A DNA stretch of 64,000 bases from assembly GCA_963627995.1 (NCBI GenBank), contig CAVGCV010000008.1, forward strand, positions 9,024 to 73,023. The letters are read 5' to 3'. Numbering within the stretch: position 1 is the first letter of the stretch; each line of letters starts with the position of its first letter. The notes below the pieces were generated by a model. It did no database searches and was not told where the DNA came from. It was given only the letters and a program-made list of their open reading frames with translations. This DNA comes from UBA3839 sp963627995 (GTDB lineage: Bacteria; Bacteroidota; Bacteroidia; Bacteroidales; Bacteroidaceae). Shown here one piece after another: positions 41,359-50,995 of this stretch. A program made the position numbers and the translations under genes.

Positions 41359-41892
41359 TCAGAATCCGCCGCCGCCCGGGCCCGGGCCGCCGAACCCAGG
41401 ACCTCCGAAGCCCGGGCGTCCGTTTGGCCGGTTGCCCCCGCTGCCCATTCCGGGCCTGCTCCCGCCACGCTGCAGGTACACGCGCGCGGCCTGGGCGGGG
41501 GTGAGAATCTCAAGAAACTTCGGCAAGTAGTCCTTGTCCACTTGCAGCTGCTTCTCCTGCCGTTCGAAGTTGCGCTGGATGAGCTGCGCGGCCTCCTCGT
41601 CGGTCACCTTCGACAGGTCGGCGCGCTCCTCCGCACGCTCCTGGTTGCCCCCGGTGGGGTTCACGGCGTTGTGGCGCGTGTTCTGGTAGTCGAGGTAGAG
41701 CGCGGTGAAGCGGTCCTTGTCGCCGTCCTTGAGCTTCATGTCCTTGGCCAGGCGCGTGGCCTGGCGGTTGTAAACCTCCGTGATGTCGAAGTTGTCCTGC
41801 CGCGTGCGACGCCGGTCGCCGCCGTCTTGTGCGAAGGCTGTTCCCGTGGCCAGCAGCAGCGCGAGTGCCGCTGCGAAAAGATGTTGTTTCAT
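41359..41892 (-). CDS. Exported Spy/CpxP-like small protein, Gly/Pro-rich end
   Basis: This 177-residue protein has a signal peptide of about 22 residues (HLFAAALALLLATGTAFA, cleaved before QDGG). The mature part is helical and charged: YNRQATRLAKDMKLKDGDKDRFTALYLDYQNTRH, then DEEAAQLIQRNFERQEKQLQVDKDYLPKFLEILTPAQAARVY. The pattern of LTPAQ with short basic helices resembles periplasmic Spy/CpxP-type chaperones of Bacteroidota. The last about 35 residues are glycine-rich (GGPGFGGPGPGGGGF) and probably disordered. The start at 41892 is chosen for the signal peptide. It stands alone. The role as a stress or folding helper is inferred from fold resemblance only. Confidence 0.75.
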   Translation of the reverse strand: MKQHLFAAALALLLATGTAFAQDGGDRRRTRQDNFDITEVYNRQATRLAKDMKLKDGDKDRFTALYLDYQNTRHNAVNPTGGNQERAEERADLSKVTDEEAAQLIQRNFERQEKQLQVDKDYLPKFLEILTPAQAARVYLQRGGSRPGMGSGGNRPNGRPGFGGPGFGGPGPGGGGF

Positions 41893-42225
41893 AGGCAAAA
41901 AGTTTTTGAATGTTTGGTTGCTCCGTGGCGCGTTGCGCTTTGTCCTTTTGACGCGCGGCGGCGGCGGAAGTTTAACCCTGGGAGTGTGAATAAAGGTTAA
42001 AAGATTTACACCGTTTTTGTCTGGTTTTTTCGGCATTCTGGAGTGGAAGGCACGCCTTTCCCCCCGTTCCATGCCGCCGTGGAAAGGCGCGGGACGTGCC
42101 GCGGGGGTCGTTTTGGCGCGTCGCAAAGCCGCTTTTTCTCCCTTTCTGGCGATTTTTCGGGGCGGAACGACCGTCCTCCGGAGGCGGCGGAGACACCCCC
42201 GCGCCCCGCCAGGAGTGGGGGTGGC

Positions 42226-42357
42226 GATGCGCCGGGATAAAACTTTCAGTGCGCTGCGGCTGCATTTTGAGTGCGCTGAAAATTTCGCCGCGGCGCACTC
42301 GGATTTTATTTCCGGCGCACTCAAAATTTATTTTCAGTGCGCTGCGGCTGCAAAACG
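42226..42357. repeat. Intergenic array of 22-bp units (array 4, six units)
   Basis: Six units start at 42226, 42248, 42270, 42292, 42314 and 42336. Units 2 and 6 are almost identical (AGTGCGCTGCGGCTGCA, 88 bp = 4 x 22 apart). Unit 3 repeats AGTGCGCTG. Units 4 and 5 carry the reverse complement GGCGCACTC before an A/T-rich half. The remaining parts of the 648-nt gap 41893-42540 show no gene and no clear promoter. Confidence 0.9.
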
Positions 42358-42540
42358 ACCGCCGCACGGCGGCCCGACACCGGCGGCGCGGCCGCAATGG
42401 GGTGGGGCAGGGGCCGTGCGCGCCCTGCGGCGCCACTTTCCGGCCGCTCGTGGACGGCGCGGATGCGGGCGCACTCCGGCGCGCGCCGAAATACGCCGCC
42501 CACGGATTCCCCCTGCTGTTAAAATTCCCTAAAAACACAG

Positions 42541-42571
42541 GTCGCCCGACTGCAACGTGCAGTCGGGCGAC
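42541..42571 (-). terminator. Terminator after tRNA-Lys
   Basis: A perfect 14-bp stem (GTCGCCCGACTGCA, 42541-42554 with 42558-42571) has a 3-nt loop. It is followed on the minus strand by CTGTGTTTTTAGG. It lies 10 nt beyond the tRNA 3' end. Confidence 0.88.
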
Positions 42572-42581
42572 TCGCTTTGCG

Positions 42582-42654
42582 TACGCCCTCAGGGGCTCGA
42601 ACCCTGGACCCATTGATTAAGAGTCAATTGCTCTACCAACTGAGCTAAGGACGC
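42582..42654 (-). tRNA. tRNA-Lys (anticodon CUU)
   Basis: This is a 73-nt cloverleaf on the minus strand beginning GCGTCCTTAGCTCAGTTGG. The acceptor stem is GCGTCCT with AGGGCGT (one G-U pair at each wobble position). The D arm holds AGTTGGT. The anticodon stem TTGA/TCAA encloses the loop CTCTTAA, so the anticodon is CTT. The T arm holds GGTTCGAGCC. The 3' CCA is not encoded. The flanking sequences are a promoter box upstream and a terminator downstream, so it is a single-gene transcript. Confidence 0.95.
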
Positions 42655-42677
42655 ATGGCCGTTTTTGTTCGGCACTG

Positions 42678-42685
42678 CAAAGGTA
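42678..42685 (-). promoter_or_regulatory. -7 box TACCTTTG for tRNA-Lys
   Basis: This is an exact TAnnTTTG match on the minus strand, 24 nt before the tRNA 5' end. A TTTGG about 19 nt further upstream can serve as the -33 element. Confidence 0.7.
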
Positions 42686-42764
42686 CGACTTTTGTGCGAA
42701 ACGCCAAACGCCGCGCCCTTTTTTTTGCTCTGCCGCACTGCCGCGCACGCGGCGGCGCGGCGGA

Positions 42765-44297
42765 TCAGAGGGTCACGCCCGTCTTGAAGATGGCAATCTC
42801 GCGGTAGCCCTTGCGCTCGTTCCAAGTCGGTTCGCCGCTGGCCGCCGCCACCACCTTGCGCACGAAGCGGCGCGCCGCGTCGGCCATCGCCTCGCCCCCG
42901 GCCAGCGTGCCCGCGTCGAAGTCAATCCACGTGGGGCGGCGCTGTGCCAGCTGCGTGTTGGTCGATACCTTCAGCGTGGGGACGAACGTGCCGAAGGGCG
43001 TGCCGCGCCCCGTGGTGAACAGCACCATGTGGCAGCCGGCGGCGGCGAGCGCGGTGGACGCCACGAGGTCGTTGCCGGGGGCGGAGAGCAGGTTGAGGCC
43101 CCGGCTGGCGAGCCGCTCGCCATAGCCGAGCACGCCGCGCACGGCGCTCTTCCCGCATTTCTGCGTGCAGCCGAGGGCTTTCTCTTCCAGCGTCGATATG
43201 CCGCCGGCCTTGTTGCCGGGCGACGGGTTCTCGCCCACAGGCTCGCCGTGCGCCAGGTAGTACGCCTTGAAGTCGTTGATGAGGCGCACCGTGCGGTCGA
43301 ACAGCGCGCGCGTGGCGCAGCGCGACATGAGGATGGTCTCCGCGCCGAACATCTCCGGCACCTCCGTGAGCACGCACGTGCCGCCGCGCCACGCCACGTA
43401 GTCGGACAGCGCGCCGAGCAGCGGGTTGGCCGTGATGCCGGAGAATCCGTCGCTGCCGCCGCACTTTAGTCCGACGCGCAGCTCGGACAGGGGCACGGGC
43501 TCGCGCCTGTCGGCCGCCGCCGCGCGGCAGATGGGGCGCAGCAGCTCCATGCCCGCGTCCACCTCGTCGCCCGCCGCCTCCTGGGTGACGAGGAGCTTGA
43601 CGCGCTCCGCGTCGTAGTCGCCCAGCAGCCGCATGAAGTCGCCGGGCTGGTTGTTCTCGCACCCCAGCCCCACGACCAGCACGCCGCCGGCGTTGGGGTG
43701 CAGCACGAGGTCGCGCAGCACGGCGCGCGTGTGCTCGTGGTCGTCGCCCAGCTGCGAGCAGCCGTAGTTGTGCGTGAAGGCCGCCACGACGGGCTGCGCG
43801 CCGCCTTCGGCCGAGAGCTCGGCGTTCATGCGGCGCGCCAGCTCCTGGCACACGCCGTTCACGCAGCCCACGGTCGGCACAATCCACACCTCGTTGCGCA
43901 CGCCCACGTCGCCGTTCCGGCGGCGGTAGCCCATGAACGCGTCCGGCAGGCCGTCGGTGGGGAAGTCCGGCGTGCAGTCGGCGCGCGCGCGCAGCTGGCC
44001 GGGCGTGAACGCGGGCCGGTAGTCGTAGTCGAGCAGCCCGGCAAGGTTTGTCTCGATGTGGCGGTGGTCGATGTGCTCGCCCCGGCCGTGCGCCTGGCGC
44101 AGGTGGCCGATGGGGAATCCGTACTTCACCACGTCGGCCCCCGCGGGCAGGTCGTCGAGCAAGAGCTTGTGGCCGGCGGGGACGTCGGCGCGCACTTCGA
44201 TGCGCGTGCCGCCCACCTCCACGCACGTTCCGCCGGCAAGGGGGCGGAGCGCCACGGCAACGTTGTCGGCGGCGTTGATTTTCAGGATGTCGTCCAT
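42765..44297 (-). CDS. uxaA: UxaA-family hydro-lyase, probable altronate dehydratase
   Basis: This 510-residue protein combines an N-terminal SAF domain (residues about 15-95, VEVGGTRIEVRADVPAGHKLLL...PIGHL) with the large UxaA catalytic domain. Typical blocks are GYRRRNGDVGVRNEVWIVPTVGCVNG, FTHNYGCSQLG, VGLGCENNQ, GLKCGGSDGFSGITANPLLG and CGKSAVRGVLGYGE. Conserved cysteines for metal binding are visible in these blocks. It dehydrates altronate to 2-keto-3-deoxygluconate in galacturonate breakdown; galactarate or a related acid is the alternative. The ATG at 44297 (MDDILKINAADNVAVAL) fits the SAF start. It has no visible uxaB or uxaC partner nearby. Confidence 0.9.
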   Translation of the reverse strand: MDDILKINAADNVAVALRPLAGGTCVEVGGTRIEVRADVPAGHKLLLDDLPAGADVVKYGFPIGHLRQAHGRGEHIDHRHIETNLAGLLDYDYRPAFTPGQLRARADCTPDFPTDGLPDAFMGYRRRNGDVGVRNEVWIVPTVGCVNGVCQELARRMNAELSAEGGAQPVVAAFTHNYGCSQLGDDHEHTRAVLRDLVLHPNAGGVLVVGLGCENNQPGDFMRLLGDYDAERVKLLVTQEAAGDEVDAGMELLRPICRAAAADRREPVPLSELRVGLKCGGSDGFSGITANPLLGALSDYVAWRGGTCVLTEVPEMFGAETILMSRCATRALFDRTVRLINDFKAYYLAHGEPVGENPSPGNKAGGISTLEEKALGCTQKCGKSAVRGVLGYGERLASRGLNLLSAPGNDLVASTALAAAGCHMVLFTTGRGTPFGTFVPTLKVSTNTQLAQRRPTWIDFDAGTLAGGEAMADAARRFVRKVVAAASGEPTWNERKGYREIAIFKTGVTL

Positions 44298-44356
44298 GTT
44301 CGCAGTGGTTTTTCGCCGCGCTCCGGGACGTGCCGGGCGGCGGAGGATGATGGCTG

Positions 44357-44364
44357 CAAAGGTA
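44357..44364 (-). promoter_or_regulatory. -7 box TACCTTTG for the uxaA-like gene
   Basis: This is an exact TAnnTTTG match on the minus strand, 60 nt before the ATG at 44297. It is divergent from the ABC-F promoter. Confidence 0.65.
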
Positions 44365-44428
44365 GTGAAAAAATGGCAGCGCGGCGCGCGCGGAGGCGGC
44401 GGCGCGCTGTTTTCTTGCAAAAAATCGC

Positions 44429-44436
44429 TACCTTTG
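44429..44436 (+). promoter_or_regulatory. -7 box TACCTTTG for the ABC-F gene
   Basis: This is an exact TAnnTTTG match 22 nt before the ATG at 44458, giving a very short leader. It supports that ATG against the earlier in-frame start. Confidence 0.65.
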
Positions 44437-44457
44437 CCGCCAAAACCACGCACTCCA

Positions 44458-46074
<1,617 letters not shown>

Positions 46075-46101
46075 GGGCGGCAGCGCAACATCGGTGGCGG
46101 C

Positions 46102-46617
46102 ATGGAAGAGCGCATATTGCACATCCCCGTGAGGGTGAAGCGGGAGCAGGAGCTGGACGAAAGCGAACTGCGGCTGCTGGCCGAGGCCAAGGCCGCCACG
46201 CTGCGAAGCTACTCGCCCTACTCGCACTTTGCCGTGGGGGCGGCCGCGCTGCTCGACGACGGCACCGTGGTGAGCGGCTCGAACCAAGAGAACTGCGCCT
46301 ACCCGTCGGGGCTTTGCGCGGAGCGGACGGCCGTGTTCTACGCCAACAGCCGCTACCCCGGCCGCGCCGTGCGCCTGCTTTGCGTGGCGGCGCGCGATGC
46401 CTCCGGCGAGCTTACGAAGCGGCCCGTCGCGCCGTGCGGGGCGTGCCGGCAGGTGCTGCTGGAGGCGGAGGCGCGCGCGGGTGTCCCGATGGGCGTGATG
46501 CTCTACGGCACGGAGGGCGCGTGCTTCGTGGCTTCGGTGCGCGACCTGCTGCCCCTGTCCTTCGACGAAAGCTACCTCGGCTGCGGCGAACAGCCCGACC
46601 ATCCAAACACACCATGA
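46102..46617 (+). CDS. cdd: Cytidine deaminase
   Basis: This 171-residue Zn enzyme converts cytidine and deoxycytidine to uridine forms. The active-site block reads NCAYPSGLCAERTAVF with the catalytic Glu in CAE, and the second zinc block is PCGACRQVL. The substrate strand YSPYSHFAVGAAALLDDG is conserved, and the length suits the small tetrameric type. It follows the ABC-F gene by 27 nt. Its stop TGA overlaps the ATG of the LysM gene (ATGA), so the two are translationally coupled. Confidence 0.95.
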   Translation: MEERILHIPVRVKREQELDESELRLLAEAKAATLRSYSPYSHFAVGAAALLDDGTVVSGSNQENCAYPSGLCAERTAVFYANSRYPGRAVRLLCVAARDASGELTKRPVAPCGACRQVLLEAEARAGVPMGVMLYGTEGACFVASVRDLLPLSFDESYLGCGEQPDHPNTP

Positions 46618-47537
46618 CCATGAGACGCACCCTACTTCCCCTACTGCTGCTCCCGCTCCTCGCCGCCGGCGCGACGCGGGCTTCGGCGCAGACGCGGCGA
46701 AACGCCGCCTATGAACGCTACATCGACCAGTACAAGGCGGTCGCCGTGGACCAGATGCGCCGCCACGGCATTCCTGCGAGCATCACGCTGGCGCAGGGAT
46801 TGCTGGAAAGCGGCGCGGGCAGCAGCGACCTGGCGCAGCGCAGCAACAACCATTTCGGCATCAAAAAGGGCAGCGACTGGACGGGACCCACGGTGCGCCA
46901 CCACGACGATCGCCGCAACGAACTCTTCAGAAAGTACGACAAGGTGGCCGACAGCTACGAAGACCATTCGCTCTTTCTGCACCGCGAGCGCTACCAGCGT
47001 TTGTTCCGCCTCCATATTCTTGACTACAAGGGCTGGGCGCGGGGGCTGAAGGCTTGCGGCTACGCCACCAACCCGCTCTACGCCGACAAGCTCATCGGCA
47101 TCATCGAGCTGTACGGCCTGAGCGATTTCGACGAAGACCCGAACCAGGTGAAGCTGCCGGAACTGCCGCCGCTTTCCGACGTGCGCCTCAACTACCGCGC
47201 CATGCGGAGCAACAACGGCGTGCCCTGCGTCGTGGCCAGGCGCGGCGACACATGGGCCTCGCTGTCGGGCGAGCTGGGGATTTCCGAACGCAAGCTGCTG
47301 AAATTCAACGAGGCCGTGAAGGACATCGCGCTCCGCGAGGGCGATTACGTCTATCTTGAAAAGAAGGCGTCGCGCGGCCCGAAGTCGATGAGGAAGCAGT
47401 GGCACAAAATCCAGAACGGGGAGTCGATGTATTCCATCGCCCAGCTCTACGGGATGCGGCTGCGCTCACTCTACAGGCTGAACTACAAGGACGGAGACTA
47501 CAACGCCACGCCCGGCGACCTGCTCCGCGTGCGGTAG
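46614..47537 (+). CDS. Exported glucosaminidase (GH73) with two LysM repeats
   Basis: This 307-residue peptidoglycan hydrolase has a signal peptide of about 25 residues (MTMRRTLLPLLLLPLLAAGATRASA). The GH73 domain (about 30-170) has IPASITLAQGLLESGAGSS with the catalytic Glu, then SNNHFGIKKGSDWTG and FRKYDKVADSYEDHSLFL. Two LysM modules follow (about 205-250, RRGDTWASLSGELGI; about 265-307, QNGESMYSIAQLYGM), which anchor it to cell-wall glycans. It cuts between GlcNAc and MurNAc and is likely needed for wall turnover. The ATG at 46614 overlaps the cdd stop; the ATG at 46620 is an alternative. Confidence 0.92.
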   Translation: MTMRRTLLPLLLLPLLAAGATRASAQTRRNAAYERYIDQYKAVAVDQMRRHGIPASITLAQGLLESGAGSSDLAQRSNNHFGIKKGSDWTGPTVRHHDDRRNELFRKYDKVADSYEDHSLFLHRERYQRLFRLHILDYKGWARGLKACGYATNPLYADKLIGIIELYGLSDFDEDPNQVKLPELPPLSDVRLNYRAMRSNNGVPCVVARRGDTWASLSGELGISERKLLKFNEAVKDIALREGDYVYLEKKASRGPKSMRKQWHKIQNGESMYSIAQLYGMRLRSLYRLNYKDGDYNATPGDLLRVR

Positions 47538-47593
47538 GCGGCAGTGGCGCGGCGCGGTCGGGCGCGAGGCACCGACGGGGCGCAAACGACGTG

Positions 47594-47624
47594 CGGCGGG
47601 TTGGGCATTGCGCCCAACCCGCCG
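47594..47624 (+). terminator. Terminator after the LysM glucosaminidase gene
   Basis: A perfect 13-bp stem (CGGCGGGTTGGGC, 47594-47606 with 47612-47624) has a 5-nt loop, followed by TCTTCTTCTG. It may also serve the convergent rng gene. Confidence 0.75.
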
Positions 47625-47673
47625 CCGTCTTCTTCTGAAGTCTGTGGGTCTCTCGTCCGCGTCGCCGCGGTGC

Positions 47674-49248
47674 TCACTTTGTCTCAATCTCTTCGGTCAT
47701 GTGGATTTCCTCACCCTTCTCGTTGAGGAACCGGTATTGCAGGAATCCGAGTTCCTGGCTCGGAATCATCGTCAGCCCGAACCCGTATTTGAGCTGCCAC
47801 TTCCGGTAGATTGAGATCAGTCCTTTGTCGATGTACGCCGCAACGTAGGGATGGACGTAGAGCCGAAGTTTCTTCACTCCAAGATTGTTCATGATGTAGT
47901 CCACCTTGCCCTCGAGTATGTCGGTGAACAAAAAGGAGGAGCGTATCGTTCCCTTGCCCATGCAGGTGGGGCAGGTTTCCTCGACGGGTATGTCGATGGC
48001 GGGGCGCACGCGCTGCCGCGTAATCTGCATGAGGCCGAATTTCGACAGCGGAAGTATGTTGTGCTTGGCGCGGTCGTTGCGCATGAGCTCTGTCATGCGT
48101 TCGTAGAGCTTCTGGCGGTGTTCCGCCGTGTCCATGTCTATGAAGTCAATGACAATGATTCCGCCCATGTCGCGCAGCCGGAACTGGCGCGCCAGTTCCT
48201 CGGCCGCGCCCATGTTCACCTCAAAAGCATTCGCCTCCTGACTTTCAACACCTCGGTTTCTGTTGCCGGAATTGACATCGACGACGTGCAGTGCCTCCGT
48301 GTGTTCTATGATGAGGTACGCGCCTTTCTTGAAACTTACGGTCTTGCCGAGCCCGGACTTTATCTGCTTCGTGATGTTGAAGTTGTCGAAGATGGGCACA
48401 GAACCCTTGTAGAGCTTCACGATGTTCTCCCGCTCCGGGGCGATGAGGGAAACGTACTTCTTTACCTCGCGGAACACGCCGGGGTTGTTGACGTGTATGC
48501 TCTCATAGGAGGGGTTGAACAAGTCGCGAAGCAGGGAGACGGCGCGGCTGGTCTCTTCGTGTGCGAGCTGGGGGAACTTTGTCGCCACCTGCATTTTCTT
48601 CAGGCAGTCCTTCCACGTCTCGACAAGTATGGTAAGTTCCTTGTCGAGCTCCGCCACCCGCTTCCCCTCGGCCACCGTGCGGACGATGACGCCGAAGTTC
48701 CGCGGCTTGATGCTCTGTATCAGCTGCTTGAGGCGGGCGCGCTCCTCCGCCGATTTGATTTTGGTGGAGACAGACACTTTGTCCTCAAACGGAATCAGCA
48801 CGAGATGCCGCCCCGGGAAAGAGATTTCGCCGGTGAGGCGCGGCCCTTTCGTCGAGATGGGCTCCTTGGTGATTTGCACCAGCACTTCCTGTCCGACTTC
48901 GAGGATTTTCTGTATCTCTCCGTTCTTGGGCAGGTCGGGCTGCCGCTTCATGCTGTCCATGCTCGCGAGGGACTTGCGGTTGCTCGCGACTTGCTTCACG
49001 TACTTCTCCAGGGACAGGAACTGTATGCCTAAATCTTGGTAGTGGAGAAACGCCTCGTGCTCATGACCGACTTCCACAAAGCACGCGTTGAGGGCGGGCA
49101 TGATTTTCTTCACCCTCGCCGCGTAGATGTTGCCCACTGCAAACTTGGAGCCCTGCTCCTCGCGCTGGAACTCAACGAGGCGCTGGTCTTCGAGCAGCGC
49201 GATGGTGACTTCCTTGGGCTGTGCGTCGATGATAAGTTCGCTGGTCAT
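47674..49248 (-). CDS. rng: Ribonuclease G/E family endoribonuclease
   Basis: This 524-residue RNase has an N-terminal S1 RNA-binding domain (about 35-125: GNIYAARVKKIMPALNACFVEVG, then LVQITKEPISTKGPRLTGEISFPGRHLVL). The DNase-like catalytic domain follows, with acidic metal-binding residues in LHVVDVNSGN and IIVIDFIDMDTAEHRQKLYERM. The zinc-link motif TCPTCMGKG is near residue 425. It processes 16S rRNA and takes part in mRNA decay. It lacks the long C-terminal degradosome scaffold of RNase E, so RNase G is the better name. It is downstream of HU and the 29-aa ribosomal gene, behind a large hairpin at 49276-49343. Confidence 0.95.
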   Translation of the reverse strand: MTSELIIDAQPKEVTIALLEDQRLVEFQREEQGSKFAVGNIYAARVKKIMPALNACFVEVGHEHEAFLHYQDLGIQFLSLEKYVKQVASNRKSLASMDSMKRQPDLPKNGEIQKILEVGQEVLVQITKEPISTKGPRLTGEISFPGRHLVLIPFEDKVSVSTKIKSAEERARLKQLIQSIKPRNFGVIVRTVAEGKRVAELDKELTILVETWKDCLKKMQVATKFPQLAHEETSRAVSLLRDLFNPSYESIHVNNPGVFREVKKYVSLIAPERENIVKLYKGSVPIFDNFNITKQIKSGLGKTVSFKKGAYLIIEHTEALHVVDVNSGNRNRGVESQEANAFEVNMGAAEELARQFRLRDMGGIIVIDFIDMDTAEHRQKLYERMTELMRNDRAKHNILPLSKFGLMQITRQRVRPAIDIPVEETCPTCMGKGTIRSSFLFTDILEGKVDYIMNNLGVKKLRLYVHPYVAAYIDKGLISIYRKWQLKYGFGLTMIPSQELGFLQYRFLNEKGEEIHMTEEIETK

Positions 49249-49275
49249 TTCTCAGGGTTTCTTGGTGTTCGCAAA

Positions 49276-49343
49276 GTTGAGAGTTGAAAGTTGAAGGAGA
49301 CTTCCCGCGCGGGCTTCTCGCAGTTCAACTGCCAACTCTCAAC
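49276..49343 (-). other. Large hairpin between the 29-aa ribosomal gene and rng
   Basis: GTTGAGAGTTG..AGTTGAA (49276-49295) pairs with 49324-49343 with only two mismatches over 20 nt. The loop region contains a second inner stem (GAGA/TCTC and CCCGC/GCGGG). There is no T-tract. It probably separates expression of HU and the ribosomal gene from rng by partial termination or processing. Confidence 0.65.
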
Positions 49344-49352
49344 CTGTTCTTT

Positions 49353-49442
49353 CTACTTGCTCTTATGGCGGTTCTTTCTCAGTCTTTTCTTGCGCTTGTG
49401 AGTAGAAATCTTGTGTCTTTTCTTTTTCTTACCGTTTGGCAT
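49353..49442 (-). CDS. bS22/mS38-like small ribosomal protein (AURKAIP1/COX24 domain), 29 aa
   Basis: This very short gene encodes 29 residues: MPNGKKKKRHKISTHK, then RKKRLRKNRHKSK. It is almost entirely Lys/Arg/His, with the KRHKxxTHKRKKRxRKNRHK pattern of the AURKAIP1/COX24 domain. That domain is found in mitochondrial mS38 and in small-subunit proteins of Bacteroidota and Actinobacteria ribosomes. It should bind 16S rRNA near the decoding region; this follows from the family, not from anything measured here. It lies 79 nt after HU and 104 nt before rng, a typical position in Bacteroidales. Confidence 0.85.
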   Translation of the reverse strand: MPNGKKKKRHKISTHKRKKRLRKNRHKSK

Positions 49443-49521
49443 AGCTTGGTGAATTTAAAAGTTTATAATTGTATTGTCGGATGCGAACATGCGTGGCGCG
49501 CCCGGCGCGCCGCCCGTGCCG

Positions 49522-49797
49522 TTACTTCTTCATCTGCTCCATGAACGTCTTCGCGGGCTTGAAGGCCGGGATGTTGTGCTCGGGGATGATGATGGTGGTG
49601 TTCTTGCTGATGTTGCGCGCCGTCTTCTGCGCCCGCTTCTTGACGATGAAACTTCCGAATCCCCTTAGGAATACGTCCTCTCCGCCCGCAAGCGAGTTTT
49701 TCACTGTGTCCATGAACGCCTCGATGGTCGTCAAAATGCTCTGCTTGTCGATGCCTGTGTTCTTGGCGATTTCGTTTACGATTTCTGCTTTTGTCAT
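49522..49797 (-). CDS. hup: HU-family DNA-binding protein
   Basis: This 91-residue HU/IHF protein begins MTKAEIVNEIAKNTGIDKQSILTTIEAFMDTVKNSL. The beta-arm region has VFLRGFGSFIVKKRAQKTARNISKN and TIIIPEHNIPAFKPAKTFMEQMKK at the end. The conserved GFGSF, the RxARNP-like RNISKN and the PxFKPxK end are all visible. As a homodimer it bends and compacts DNA. It starts 88 nt from its own -7 box and is the first gene in line with the bS22-like gene and rng. Confidence 0.95.
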   Translation of the reverse strand: MTKAEIVNEIAKNTGIDKQSILTTIEAFMDTVKNSLAGGEDVFLRGFGSFIVKKRAQKTARNISKNTTIIIPEHNIPAFKPAKTFMEQMKK

Positions 49798-49884
49798 ATC
49801 TGCTTCCTTTTAATAATGTTACATACAAATACGATTGGCATACGCCAGACGCAGGGCGCGCGCCGACGAATCCCAATCGGAGTG

Positions 49885-49892
49885 CAAATATA
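49885..49892 (-). promoter_or_regulatory. -7 box TATATTTG for the HU gene
   Basis: This is an exact TAnnTTTG match on the minus strand, 88 nt before the HU ATG (49797). It is divergent from the dapA promoter. Confidence 0.65.
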
Positions 49893-49974
49893 GCGATAAT
49901 GGGGGACATGGAAAAATATTTCTGCGTAAAAAGATGAAAAACAGTGGCTAAAGAGATTTTCGCAAGGGCTCACT

Positions 49975-50004
49975 TTGAATTTTCTGCCATTTCGGCTATC
50001 TTTG
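49975..50004 (+). promoter_or_regulatory. Promoter of dapA
   Basis: TTG (49975-49977) and TATCTTTG (49997-50004) are spaced by 19 nt, a good Bacteroidota promoter. Transcription begins near 50011, so the ATG at 50058 is used. Confidence 0.75.
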
Positions 50005-50057
50005 CAGCCACTTCCGCGCGCAGGGGTTTCCGGATGCGGAGAAACAGACACGAAGAT

Positions 50058-50951
50058 ATGGCACACAACAAGTTCAAGGGCTTAGGCATCGCGCTCGTAA
50101 CGCCCTTCACCAAGACGGGCGACGTGGACTATGCCGCCCTGCGGCGCCTTCTCGACTACCAGCTGTCGAACGGCGCCGACTTCCTCTGCATACTCGCGAC
50201 GACGGGCGAGACCCCTTGCCTGACCGACGCGGAGAAGCAGAAAATCAAGGAACTTGTGGTGGAAAAGGTGAACGGGCGCATTCCCATCCTGCTCGGATGC
50301 GGAGGCAACAACACGGCCGCCGTGGTGCGCGCGCTCCGCGAGGGCGATTTCAAGGGCGTCGATGGCGTGCTCAGTGTCTGCCCCTATTACAACAAGCCGT
50401 CGCAGGAGGGGCTGTACCAGCACTTCCGCGCCATAGCCGAGGCCACGCCGCTGCCCGTCGTCCTCTACAACGTGCCGGGGCGCGTGGGCGTGAACATGGC
50501 AGCGGAGACCACCCTGCGCCTCGCCCGCGACTGCGCCAACGTGGTGGCCATCAAGGAGGCGAGCGGAAACTTCGCGCAGATTGACGACATCATCAAGAAC
50601 AAGCCGGCGCACTTCGACGTGATTTCCGGCGACGACGGCATCACGTTCCCGCTGATAACGCTCGGCGCCGTCGGTGTGATAAGTGTCATCGGCAACGCGC
50701 TGCCCATGGAGTTCAGCCGCATGGTGCGGCTGGCATTGCGGGGCGAATACGATGCCGCCCGGCGCATACACCATCGCTTCACGGAGCTCTTCAAGTTGCT
50801 CTTCGTGGACGGCAATCCCGCGGGCGTCAAGGCGATGCTCAGCAGCATGGGGCTCGTCGAGAACGAGCTCCGCCTGCCGCTTGTGCCGGCACGCATCACG
50901 ACAATGGGGGAGATTTCCGCCATCGTGAAGGAACTGAACATACAGTGCTGA
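50058..50951 (+). CDS. dapA: 4-hydroxy-tetrahydrodipicolinate synthase
   Basis: This 297-residue TIM-barrel aldolase condenses pyruvate and aspartate semialdehyde in the first step of lysine and meso-diaminopimelate synthesis. Family blocks are GIALVTPFTKTGDVDYAALRRLLDYQ, ILATTGETPCL (pyruvate-binding TTGE), VLYNVPGRVGVN with the active-site Tyr, and VVAIKEASGNFAQ with the Schiff-base Lys, then ISGDDGITFPL. The start MAHNKFKG is fixed by the promoter. A strong terminator follows, so it is a single-gene transcript. Confidence 0.96.
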   Translation: MAHNKFKGLGIALVTPFTKTGDVDYAALRRLLDYQLSNGADFLCILATTGETPCLTDAEKQKIKELVVEKVNGRIPILLGCGGNNTAAVVRALREGDFKGVDGVLSVCPYYNKPSQEGLYQHFRAIAEATPLPVVLYNVPGRVGVNMAAETTLRLARDCANVVAIKEASGNFAQIDDIIKNKPAHFDVISGDDGITFPLITLGAVGVISVIGNALPMEFSRMVRLALRGEYDAARRIHHRFTELFKLLFVDGNPAGVKAMLSSMGLVENELRLPLVPARITTMGEISAIVKELNIQC

Positions 50952-50995
50952 CGCGCGGCGGGTGCGGAAGCTCCCGCCACGGGGCGCGAACGGAA

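Noticed and set aside
41893..42225. Open frames on both strands between the Spy-like gene and array 4
   Set aside because: They are Arg/Pro/Ala-rich without motifs, signal peptides or consistent neighbours, as expected from G+C-rich non-coding DNA.
44056..44457. Upstream extension of the ABC-F frame (134 extra residues)
   Set aside because: The -7 box at 44429 and the typical ABC-F start MITISNLAV show that translation begins at 44458. The extension overlaps the divergent uxaA-like gene.
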